In this document: positions 1 through 5,954 of the stretch, piece after piece | Layout of the letters: every line of letters begins with the position of its first letter | How positions within the stretch are numbered: position 1 is the stretch's first letter | Source of the DNA: Candidatus Poseidoniaceae archaeon | GTDB lineage: Archaea; Thermoplasmatota; Poseidoniia; Poseidoniales; Poseidoniaceae | Assembly (NCBI GenBank): GCA_013330015.1 | Contig: DUJC01000025.1 | Span: 1 to 6,031, forward strand | DNA length: 6,031 nucleotides | Direction: 5' to 3' | The notes under the pieces: model-generated | What the model saw: the letters and a program-made list of their open reading frames with translations, nothing else | Database searches by the model: none | Told to the model about the DNA's origin: nothing | Made by a program: the position numbers and the translations under genes

Positions 1-34
1 TCTCAAACCGAACATAGCCATTCTCTGGAGTCAT
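1..34 (-). CDS. Possible 5' end of a divergent gene, cut by the window edge
   Basis: On the minus strand an ATG at 34-32 opens a reading frame that stays free of stops to the window edge (MTPENGYVRFE). Only 11 codons are visible, so no product can be named. It would be divergent from the membrane cluster starting at 122, sharing a roughly 87-base intergenic region. Plus-strand frames across the same bases are also short and open: frame 1 runs to a TGA at 67-69 and could instead be the tail of an upstream gene. The minus-strand reading is slightly preferred because it has an ATG and leaves a normal divergent spacer. Confidence is low. Confidence 0.25.
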   Translation of the reverse strand, partial: MTPENGYVRFE

Positions 35-91
35 TGTTGATGAACGTCTGCTTTCTGCATCTAGGTTGAAAATAGAAAATGCAGGCCATGT

Positions 92-100
92 ATTCAAAAA
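92..100 (+). promoter_or_regulatory. Putative TATA-like box for the first membrane gene
   Basis: ATTCAAAAA lies with its A-tract at 96-100, ending 22 bases before the ATG at 122. This is the distance expected for an archaeal TATA box on a leaderless or near-leaderless transcript. The same A-tract at the same distance precedes the flotillin gene. No SD-like sequence stands before the ATG at 122, which also fits leaderless translation. The rest of 35-121 holds no other recognisable feature apart from a second A-rich stretch near 69-80. Confidence 0.4.
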
Positions 101-121
101 GAAGGCCGTCATCCTACTATC

Positions 122-424
122 ATGGCCGCAGCAGAACGTGGGTCTTTTGTCTGGATGATGTTTGCAATTACGCAAGTGTTTCTTTCGATCAAACTTGTTG
201 GTGAGGTCGAAGGTTGGATTACAACGCTCTTCGGCGGCGGTGCAGCCGCTGCATTCATGCTTGCCCTGATCGTCTTTCGACAAGAACAACGCGACCTCTT
301 GCTCAACCCACTTAAGATGAGTCGAGAAGTCCACGAGGATGCCATCAAAGGACAAGGCAAAGGCGTTGGGTTCGGTATTGGTCTCTGGGTCGTATCGCTG
401 ATTTTCTTGCTCGCTGCCGTGTGA
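122..424 (+). CDS. Small multi-pass membrane protein, unidentified
   Basis: A 100-residue hydrophobic protein that I do not recognise. Three membrane segments can be seen: about residues 8-27, 32-52 (with the run GGGAAAA at 38-44) and 81-100, which reaches the C-terminus. A charged loop at about 53-80 (FRQEQRDLL, SREVHEDAIKGQGKG) separates the second and third. The start at 122 is the first ATG after an in-frame TAG at 62-64, and no GTG or TTG lies between. It is the first gene of a same-strand set leading to an NfeD-like protein and flotillin, with only 16 bases to the next gene, so co-transcription is likely. A role as an accessory of the flotillin/NfeD membrane system is inference from position only. 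There is no signal peptide cleavage motif and no catalytic motif. Confidence 0.75.
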   Translation: MAAAERGSFVWMMFAITQVFLSIKLVGEVEGWITTLFGGGAAAAFMLALIVFRQEQRDLLLNPLKMSREVHEDAIKGQGKGVGFGIGLWVVSLIFLLAAV

Positions 425-440
425 ACGTTGGGCGAACACC

Positions 441-692
441 ATGATACCCGTCGACCCAGGCTCAGTCACAACGATTCGCGCTCTCGATGAAGGTTCAGAG
501 GAGCTGTTCGGCGGATTTTGGCCGTTCATTCGTCGTACATTGATGCTGTTTCTACCTCTTTGGGTGTGGTTATTGTTGTGGGCTGCTGGTATGCCAAACA
601 TCGTTTCAGCACTGTTTTCTGGCCTCTCGTTATCGATCATTGTTGCAATAGAACAGTACAAACTACGACAGATTGCAGGAAAAGACAATTAA
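441..692 (+). CDS. Small two-helix membrane protein, unidentified
   Basis: An 83-residue protein with an N-terminal soluble stretch of about 30 residues (acidic LDEGSEELFGG near 15-25) and two close membrane helices, about 33-49 (tryptophan and leucine rich, LWVWLLLW) and 53-72. A short basic tail follows (YKLRQIAGKDN). I do not recognise the family. The ATG at 441 follows the preceding stop by 16 bases; GGGCGA at 431-436 is at best a weak SD. A second frame through the same DNA (518-709) is also open, but the membrane-protein frame is favoured because its length, hydrophobic pattern and spacing match its neighbours. Possibly a structural partner of the NfeD-like protein encoded 22 bases downstream; this is inference from gene order. 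Confidence 0.7.
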   Translation: MIPVDPGSVTTIRALDEGSEELFGGFWPFIRRTLMLFLPLWVWLLLWAAGMPNIVSALFSGLSLSIIVAIEQYKLRQIAGKDN

Positions 693-714
693 TGACTAGC
701 GGTGGTTGATATTC

Positions 715-1323
715 ATGACCTTATTCGAAATGATTACTGAGTTCGTTGGAATTGAAGCACCTTCACTGATGGAAATCATCTTTGTGAGTTGCGCAGTTCT
801 CGGCGGAATCCTGTTTTTCATCATGATGCTTCTCATGATGGTAGGTGACGTCCTCGGCGGCGTAACCGATGCCATCGGTCTCGATATTGATGCAGGCGGT
901 GGCGCGTTCGAAATTTTGAGCGTTCAAGGACTGTCGGTCGCAGTCATGATGTTTGGACTGACTGGAATGTTCGGCCTCTCTGCGACGGGAAGCGACGTTG
1001 TTGCCGTTTTAGCAGGAGGAGTTGGTGCTGCTGCAGGCATGTACGGCATGGGTAAAATGATGTACGGCATCAATCAATTGCAAGCAGATGGTACAGTCAA
1101 TTACAACGATGCTATTGGTCAACGTGGACAGGTCTATTCTCGTATCAAACCAAACGAAACTGGAGAAATCCAAGTCCCAGTCGATGGAACACTCAAGACG
1201 CTCCTCGCAAGAGCACAGGACAAGTCAATGCTGATGCCATCCGGCGAATTTATCCGAGTCGTCGACGTCATCGGATCAACCATGATTGTAGTACCACTTG
1301 ATGATGGCTCGTCCGAAGAGTGA
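715..1323 (+). CDS. NfeD-like membrane protein with C-terminal OB-type domain
   Basis: A 202-residue protein read from the ATG at 715. Three membrane segments are visible at about 19-43, 70-90 and 93-118, then a soluble domain at about 134-195 beginning AIGQRGQV, with PSGEFIRVVDV near 175-185 and a final hydrophobic strand TMIVVPL. This pattern (membrane helices, then 'iGk.G.v ... G..v.V..v.g..l.V') is that of NfeD-like proteins of the short YuaF/YqiJ type, which lack the serine protease domain of long NfeD. Such proteins are known to be encoded next to flotillins or stomatins and to act with them in membrane microdomains. The flotillin gene starts 59 bases downstream. A TTG at 706 would add three residues (MIF), but GGTGG at 701-705 is better placed as an SD for the ATG at 715. 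The loop between helices 1 and 2 is glycine and aspartate rich. Confidence 0.85.
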   Translation: MTLFEMITEFVGIEAPSLMEIIFVSCAVLGGILFFIMMLLMMVGDVLGGVTDAIGLDIDAGGGAFEILSVQGLSVAVMMFGLTGMFGLSATGSDVVAVLAGGVGAAAGMYGMGKMMYGINQLQADGTVNYNDAIGQRGQVYSRIKPNETGEIQVPVDGTLKTLLARAQDKSMLMPSGEFIRVVDVIGSTMIVVPLDDGSSEE

Positions 1324-1353
1324 GACTCGTCTGAATAAAGTGCAGGCAAAGTG

Positions 1354-1361
1354 ATTAAAAA
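1354..1361 (+). promoter_or_regulatory. Putative TATA box for the flotillin gene
   Basis: ATTAAAAA, with its five-A tract at 1357-1361, ends 22 bases before the flotillin ATG at 1383, the spacing of an archaeal TATA box on a leaderless transcript. The spacing is identical to that of the A-tract before the ATG at 122. The 59-base gap 1324-1382 is wider than others in the cluster and has no SD before the ATG (it reads TTTGCACC), which supports a separate leaderless promoter for flotillin. No clear T-rich terminator for the upstream genes is visible in the gap. Confidence 0.45.
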
Positions 1362-1382
1362 CGTCCAACTCTACTTTGCACC

Positions 1383-2771
1383 ATGGCGGATGCAGGTTTT
1401 TGGGCAGTGTTCATCGTTTTTGGCGTATTGGCTATTGCAGCTTTTGGAATAATTTTGGTCGCAACACGATACAAGCGTTGTGCTTCTGACGAAATTCTCG
1501 TCGTCTATGGACGAATTCGAGGTGGTAAAGCTTCGAGGTGTATTCATGGTGGTGCTGTCATGGTATGGCCATTGATCCAAGAGTACAAGAAAATCTCACT
1601 TATTCCAATGACAATTTCGATTCCACTCGACAACGCTTTGTCGCTACAGAACATCCGTATCAACGTACCATCGACGTTCACGGTTGGTGTGAGCACAAAC
1701 CCGCTCATCATGAACAACGCTGCAGAGCGTCTTCTCCACCTTACGAAAAACGACATCGAAGGGATGGCTCAAGAAATCATCCTTGGTCAACTCCGTTTGA
1801 CCGTTGCTAGTTTGACCATCGAGCAAATTAACCAGGACCGTGATGCGTTCCTCGAACTCATCCGTGACAACGTCGGTGCTGAACTTCACAAGTTGGGCCT
1901 CTACCTTATCAACGTCAACATCATCGATATCACTGACGAATCCAACTACATCAACAGCATCGGTAAGAAGGCTGCTGCTGGTGCGGTCAACAAGGCTCTC
2001 GTCGACGTTGCTAACGCTGAGCGTGACGGTGCAATCGGTAAGGCAAACGCCGACCGAGAGCGTGAAGTTCAGGTTGCCCAGAACGTTGCTGAATCCGAAA
2101 AGGGACAGAAGGCTGCTGAAGTCGACCGACGTGTCTATGTCCAACAGCAAGAAGCAACTGGTGTCCAAGGAGAAAACATCTCTCGTGCCGAAATTGCTGC
2201 TTACCAAGCGGACCTAGAAGAAAAGGAAGCAGAAGCAATGCGCCGTGCAGAAGTTGCCCGACGTACTGCTGAAATGGAAGTCCAAAAGGCACAATACAAC
2301 CTTGAGCAAGAGCGTCTACGTGCTGAAGAAATTGTTCGAGAAGAGATTTCCAAGACACAGGTTGAGATCGCTGCAGAAGCAGAAGCAGAGCGTCAACGCC
2401 GCATCGCTCAGGGTGAGGCGGATGCTGTCCTTGCTCGATACAACGCTGAAGCGGAAGGTACCAAGGCGGTCCTTGAAGCAAAGGCGAACGGTTACAAGCA
2501 ACTCGTTGCGAGTGCTGGCGGGGATGTAAAGGCCGCAGCTACACTCCTCATGGTTGAGAAGATCGAAGAGATTGTTGCTCGACAGACCGAAGCCATCGCC
2601 AACCTCCAAATCGACAAGATCACTGTTTGGGATTCAGGCAATGGTGGCGAAGGTGGAAGCACTGCAAACTTCGTGTCTTCCTTGATTCGTTCACTCCCGC
2701 CTGTCCATGATGTAGCCAAGATGGCTGGTGTTGATCTACCAGACTACCTCGGTTCCATGAAGGAAGAGTGA
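1383..2771 (+). CDS. Flotillin (SPFH-domain membrane scaffold protein)
   Basis: A complete 462-residue flotillin of the FloT/YuaG/YqiK type, a membrane-anchored scaffold that oligomerises and organises membrane microdomains. Order: membrane helix at about 5-27; the characteristic entry YKRCASDEILVVYGR at 30-44; SPFH/band 7 domain to about 190 (LSLQNIRINVPSTFTVGVS near 86-104); a long Ala/Glu coiled coil at about 200-370 with AEAEAE runs; and a C-terminal region with KITVWDSGNGGEGG at 412-425, as is typical of flotillins. Length matches the family. ATG at 1383 places the helix at the very N-terminus. The NfeD-like gene directly upstream is its usual partner. Lysine is AAA at only residues 49, 70 and 122 and AAG at the other 20, including all 18 after 122; the downstream ligase gene uses 16 AAA and 10 AAG. 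This points to high expression. Confidence 0.97.
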   Translation: MADAGFWAVFIVFGVLAIAAFGIILVATRYKRCASDEILVVYGRIRGGKASRCIHGGAVMVWPLIQEYKKISLIPMTISIPLDNALSLQNIRINVPSTFTVGVSTNPLIMNNAAERLLHLTKNDIEGMAQEIILGQLRLTVASLTIEQINQDRDAFLELIRDNVGAELHKLGLYLINVNIIDITDESNYINSIGKKAAAGAVNKALVDVANAERDGAIGKANADREREVQVAQNVAESEKGQKAAEVDRRVYVQQQEATGVQGENISRAEIAAYQADLEEKEAEAMRRAEVARRTAEMEVQKAQYNLEQERLRAEEIVREEISKTQVEIAAEAEAERQRRIAQGEADAVLARYNAEAEGTKAVLEAKANGYKQLVASAGGDVKAAATLLMVEKIEEIVARQTEAIANLQIDKITVWDSGNGGEGGSTANFVSSLIRSLPPVHDVAKMAGVDLPDYLGSMKEE

Positions 2772-2785
2772 ATCCGTCGGATTGA

Positions 2786-2824
2786 AACCCTCCGCAAATT
2801 GGAGGGTTCACCCTCCTTCGAGGG
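2786..2824 (+). other. Overlapping alternative hairpins between flotillin and fhs
   Basis: Three stems share strands. AACCCTCC (2786-2793) pairs perfectly with GGAGGGTT (2801-2808) over a 7-base loop. GGAGGG (2801-2806) can instead pair with CCCTCC (2811-2816) over the loop TTCA. CCCTC (2811-2815) can pair with GAGGG (2820-2824) over CTTC. The first and third can form together; the second excludes both. They lie in the 70-base gap after the flotillin stop. The following bases (TTGATTT) are only weakly T-rich, so a classical terminator is uncertain; a transcript-end or processing structure, or control of fhs translation, are both possible. The third stem would cover GAGGGG, the nearest SD-like run to fhs. 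Confidence 0.5.
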
Positions 2825-2841
2825 GTTGATTTGATAGCCAA

Positions 2842-4575
2842 ATGGACATGCAGAGGTTCATGGCAAGTGATTTGGAAATTGCTCGTGCAGCGAAACTTGA
2901 ACCCATTGAGACCATTGCATGGAAATTAGGCATTCCTTCTGGAGAACTAATTCCTCATGGCCAGTACATGGCAAAACTGAGCTGGGAAGGCATGAAACAA
3001 CGCTTTGATTCTGCCAAAGGGAATCTCATCCTCGTCACCTCCGTCAATCCTACACCCTTTGGTGAAGGCAAAACGGTCACAACCATCGGATTGACGCAGG
3101 CCTTGTGCCATATTGGCAAGAATGCGACGTGCGTCATACGTGAACCTTCGATGGGACCCGTGTTTGGAATCAAAGGCGGTGCAGCAGGTGGAGGGCAATC
3201 ACAAGTGCTTCCAATGGAAGAAATCAATCTCCACTTTACTGGAGATCTCCATGCTGTAACTTCCGCGCACAATCTCCTCTCGTCACTGATTGACAACCAT
3301 ATCAAACATGGAAACACATGCAACATCGACACCAATCGTGTGTTCTGGCCACGAGTGGTTGATTTGAACGACCGTTCATTGCGAGAGGTTGTCATCGGAT
3401 TAGGGGGTCCAGCCAACGGGCATGTGCGACAGGATCGCTTCGACATTACAGCAGCATCTGAAATCATGGCGATTCTCGTCCTTGCGAGAGATTATGCTGA
3501 CTTGCGTAAGCGACTCGGTGATATTGTCATCGCTGAATCGATCGAAGGACATCCCATCAAAGCAGAGCAAATCGAAGCTGCTGGAGCAATGGCTCTGCTT
3601 CTTCGAAATGCATTCCTACCAAATCTTGTGCAAACGTTGGAAGGAAATCCAGCATTCATCCATGGAGGTCCTTTTGCCAACATCGCCCACGGAAATTCAT
3701 CCATTGTAGCCGACCGAATCGCATTGTCATGTGCCGACTATGTCGTCACAGAGGCAGGGTTTGGTAGTGACATGGGTGCTGAAAAATTCATGCATATCAA
3801 AGCCAACACCTCTGGAAAAGCCCCTGATTGTGTTGTCATGAACGTTACTGTTCGCTCGATGAAGTTGCATGGTAAAGCGTTTGGAGAACGTGGTGGATAT
3901 CGACCTACTAAGCAAGAACTTGAAACAGAAAATGTCCAAGCCGTTATCGCAGGAGCAACGTCGAACCTCGATCGTCACATCAAGAACATGGCACGATTCG
4001 GTGTTCCCGTCGTTGTTTCGATCAATGAATTCATGAGTGATACAGAAGCAGAACTGGAAGCGATTGAAACAGCTGCTCGTGCAAGTGGTGCTGCTCGTGT
4101 TTGTCGAACAGAAGTTCACGCCAAAGGTGGGGAAGGAGGAGCAGACCTTGCTCATGCTGTTGTTGAGGCGATTCATGATCACGTTGCTGCTGGGCGTCCA
4201 TTCCTTCCCCTCGTTGCTCCAAATGATTCCATCGAGGACAAGGTCAATGCCATTGCAACACGCATGTATGGAGCCAACAGTGTTCAGATTGATGCAGCAG
4301 CAAAGCGTCAATTAAAGAAAATTCAAGATTGGGGGTACGGCTCATTACCGGTTTGTATGGCAAAAACACAGTACTCGTTTTCACACGATGCGGGAATGCT
4401 TGGTGCTCCGAGTGGATTCGACTTGCCTGTCCGAGAATTCCGTTTGAATGCAGGAGCAGGATTTGTTGTCGCCATCCTCGGTTCAATGATGACGATGCCT
4501 GGGCTTCCAAAGCGACCTGCAGCCAACGATATGGATATGGATGAGGACGGACACCTCAAGGGTGTCTTCGGGTGA
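2842..4575 (+). CDS. fhs: Formate-tetrahydrofolate ligase
   Basis: Full-length formyltetrahydrofolate synthetase (577 aa; family usually about 555-560), which joins formate to tetrahydrofolate using ATP to give 10-formyl-THF for one-carbon metabolism in the cytoplasm. Family motifs: nucleotide loop TPFGEGKT at 71-78; REPSMGPVFGIKGGAAGGG at 100-118; PMEEINLHFTGD at 124-135; KTQYSFSHD at 508-516; and MTMPGLPKRPAA at 550-561. Two positions look unusual against the commonly seen TPAGEGKT and GGGYAQV: F at 73 for A, and QSQV at 119-122 for YAQV. Alternative in-frame ATGs are at 2848 and 2860; the last gives MASDLEIA, closer to the family's usual N-terminus, so the true start may be 2860 (571 aa). 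Upstream GAGGGGTTGAT (2820-2830) is a poorly spaced SD for 2842. pelA starts 6 bases after the stop. This is a bacterial-type enzyme present in some archaea, so old lateral transfer is possible. Confidence 0.97.
   Translation: MDMQRFMASDLEIARAAKLEPIETIAWKLGIPSGELIPHGQYMAKLSWEGMKQRFDSAKGNLILVTSVNPTPFGEGKTVTTIGLTQALCHIGKNATCVIREPSMGPVFGIKGGAAGGGQSQVLPMEEINLHFTGDLHAVTSAHNLLSSLIDNHIKHGNTCNIDTNRVFWPRVVDLNDRSLREVVIGLGGPANGHVRQDRFDITAASEIMAILVLARDYADLRKRLGDIVIAESIEGHPIKAEQIEAAGAMALLLRNAFLPNLVQTLEGNPAFIHGGPFANIAHGNSSIVADRIALSCADYVVTEAGFGSDMGAEKFMHIKANTSGKAPDCVVMNVTVRSMKLHGKAFGERGGYRPTKQELETENVQAVIAGATSNLDRHIKNMARFGVPVVVSINEFMSDTEAELEAIETAARASGAARVCRTEVHAKGGEGGADLAHAVVEAIHDHVAAGRPFLPLVAPNDSIEDKVNAIATRMYGANSVQIDAAAKRQLKKIQDWGYGSLPVCMAKTQYSFSHDAGMLGAPSGFDLPVREFRLNAGAGFVVAILGSMMTMPGLPKRPAANDMDMDEDGHLKGVFG
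4571..4575 (+). promoter_or_regulatory. SD for pelA overlapping the fhs stop codon
   Basis: GGTGA at 4571-4575 matches the core archaeal SD (GGAGGTGA) and lies 6 bases before the pelA ATG at 4582. Its last three bases are the fhs stop codon TGA, so ribosomes finishing fhs sit on the pelA initiation site. It supports the chosen pelA start and suggests translational coupling. Confidence 0.7.
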
Positions 4576-4581
4576 ACATCG

Positions 4582-5646
4582 ATGCATATTCTCAATCAGG
4601 ACGAGAACCATTGGAAACTTCGGATTGAATCTGAAGATGATTTGTGGGTCCTTGCTCGACTTGCGAGCAATGGGCGTCATATTGCTATGCTCGGAGAGCG
4701 ACGCGATACAACAACAGCAGAATCAGGTTCTCGAGCAAAAGCCGCTGAACGAAAGAAAATGTGGATTGAATTACGCATCCTTTCAACAGAGTATCAGTCC
4801 TACTCAGACACCCTTCGTGTTCATGGAACAATTGTACAGGCCCCGATGGACATTGGATCGCACCATACTCACCTCATTGAGGTAGGAGATGACATTGAGT
4901 TAATTGCGAACGGACCATTTCCTGATTTCGATGCAACACTCCTCAAGGATGCGGTTGATTCCTCAAACAAGAGCAACATTGCGGTCGTTGTTGCTGAAAA
5001 CGATGAAATCATTCTCTTTGAGATCACATCAAGAGGACTCCGTGAAGGTGCAACATGGACCATGCGTGGTGGAGGAAAGCGAGGCGATGTTCGAACAAGT
5101 GAAAGCGTTGCGCAATCCTTCCAAAAGCAAGTCGTAAAAGAGATACTTGCGGCAACCTCAACCGAATTACCAATGATACTCTGCGGCCCTGGTCACGCTC
5201 GTGAAAAACTCAGGTCGGTCATTCTTGATATCGAACCTGAACGAACGCTTCGATTGATTGCAACATCGATGGCAGGCCGAGCAGGAGCGAATGAAATTAT
5301 TCGAGAGGGGTTGGCCAACGAGTTCCTGCAAGATTATGCGATCAACAAAGAAATGCAGCTGCTCGAAGAAGTATGGGCAAGAATCAGTTCTAATGGAGCA
5401 GTCGCTTATGGACATCAAGATCTCGCTCGTGCCATGGAAGAGGGGGCAATCGAAACGTTGCTTGTCGCCATTGATTTGCTTCGCGATGAGGAAACAGAGA
5501 TTGATGGTGAAGTGTTGAGTACATGGATACGTGGTCTCGATGATATTGGCGGGAAATTGGTCCAATGTTCAACCGAACACGATGCGGGTGAGCAACTGAT
5601 GGGATTGGGCGGTGTCGTTGCTCTGCTTCGCTACAAGATGGTGTGA
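4582..5646 (+). CDS. pelA: Pelota, mRNA surveillance / ribosome rescue factor
   Basis: Archaeal Pelota (Dom34 homologue), 354 aa, the usual family length. It enters the A site of stalled ribosomes and, with ABCE1 and the aEF1A GTPase, splits them. Three eRF1-like domains: N-terminal Sm-like domain at 1-125 (DDLWVLARLASNGRHI at 19-34, basic stretch AKAAERKKMWIELRI at 52-66); central domain about 130-250 (VVVAENDEIILFEI, then MRGGGKR at 161-167); C-terminal domain about 251-352 (EEVWARISSNGAVAYG at 262-277, ending LGGVVALLRY at 342-351). There is no GGQ motif, as expected for Pelota rather than a release factor. The common GPGF motif appears as GPGH (202-205), an unusual histidine. Start at 4582 is fixed by the GGTGA upstream and by MHILNQD at the N-terminus. 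It lies between fhs and an unidentified small gene with almost no spacers. Confidence 0.97.
   Translation: MHILNQDENHWKLRIESEDDLWVLARLASNGRHIAMLGERRDTTTAESGSRAKAAERKKMWIELRILSTEYQSYSDTLRVHGTIVQAPMDIGSHHTHLIEVGDDIELIANGPFPDFDATLLKDAVDSSNKSNIAVVVAENDEIILFEITSRGLREGATWTMRGGGKRGDVRTSESVAQSFQKQVVKEILAATSTELPMILCGPGHAREKLRSVILDIEPERTLRLIATSMAGRAGANEIIREGLANEFLQDYAINKEMQLLEEVWARISSNGAVAYGHQDLARAMEEGAIETLLVAIDLLRDEETEIDGEVLSTWIRGLDDIGGKLVQCSTEHDAGEQLMGLGGVVALLRYKMV
5640..5643 (+). promoter_or_regulatory. SD for the small gene after pelA
   Basis: GGTG inside the last two pelA codons lies 5 bases before the ATG at 5649, and the pelA TGA at 5644-5646 lies between them. It decides in favour of 5649 over the GTG at 5643 and repeats the coupled arrangement seen at the fhs/pelA junction. 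Confidence 0.55.
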
Positions 5647-5648
5647 AC

Positions 5649-5954
5649 ATGAAAGTCGTTCGCTTCTCAGAATTGGGCGATCATGTTCGAGAGGAGATGA
5701 AAGGAGCCCGGTGGATTTTACTTCATCAGGACGAAATCCAAGATGCCCTCGGAGCACTGATGTTTGCAGAACTGGATGGCGTACTGGTTGCCGTGGATCA
5801 TCGGGACTCAATTCCCGATGATGGATTGTGGCGACGCGCCGTCCATTTGCTCCTCGTGTCTGGTGATCAAGATGCAGATGAAATTCGCTCGAAAAGTGGA
5901 ATCACAAAGGTCGTAGCGAGCGATGATACGTCGCTTGAGGAACACCTATGGTAA
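5649..5954 (+). CDS. Small acidic protein encoded after pelA, unidentified
   Basis: A 101-residue soluble protein that I do not recognise. It reads as alternating short strands and helices: KVVRF, then RWILLH (21-26), a helix DALGALMFAEL (32-42), GVLVAVD (44-50), VHLLLVSGD (65-73), and ITKVVASDD (85-93) before an acidic end. This suggests a small alpha/beta fold with 4-5 strands. It has no cysteines, no zinc motif, no membrane helix and no signal peptide. The ATG at 5649 is chosen because GGTG (5640-5643) lies 5 bases upstream; a GTG at 5643 would overlap the pelA stop and add two residues. It starts 2 bases after pelA ends, so coupling to Pelota is likely, and a role in translation or RNA quality control is a guess from position. 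Its TAA abuts the tRNA gene on the other strand. Confidence 0.75.
   Translation: MKVVRFSELGDHVREEMKGARWILLHQDEIQDALGALMFAELDGVLVAVDHRDSIPDDGLWRRAVHLLLVSGDQDADEIRSKSGITKVVASDDTSLEEHLW

Noticed and set aside
518..709. Alternative plus-strand frame overlapping the 83-aa membrane gene
   Set aside because: It starts inside the other gene, has no SD, and lacks the hydrophobic pattern that the chosen frame shows.
706..714. TTG start for the NfeD-like gene
   Set aside because: It adds only MIF, and GGTGG at 701-705 would touch the TTG; the ATG at 715 has better spacing.
1644..2207. 187-codon open frame on the minus strand inside flotillin
   Set aside because: It is antisense to strongly biased coding sequence; the product is low in complexity (Ser, Val, Asp, Leu) and shows no motifs, as expected of a mirror frame.
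2040..2480. Tandem DNA repeat in the flotillin gene
   Set aside because: Recurring GCTGAA/GCAGAA runs come from Ala-Glu coiled-coil codons and are irregular, not a DNA repeat array.
2011..2481. Minus-strand open frame opposite the flotillin coiled coil
   Set aside because: The Leu/Gln-rich product mirrors the Ala/Glu/Lys repeat codons of the coiled coil and has no independent support.
2786..2830. Classical hairpin plus T-tract terminator after flotillin
   Set aside because: Stems are clear, but the following TTGATTT is too weak a T-tract, so the region is reported only as a structured element.
3727..4311. 194-codon open frame on the minus strand inside fhs
   Set aside because: Its product is rich in Cys, Asn and Ser without motifs, and the opposite strand carries a well conserved enzyme.
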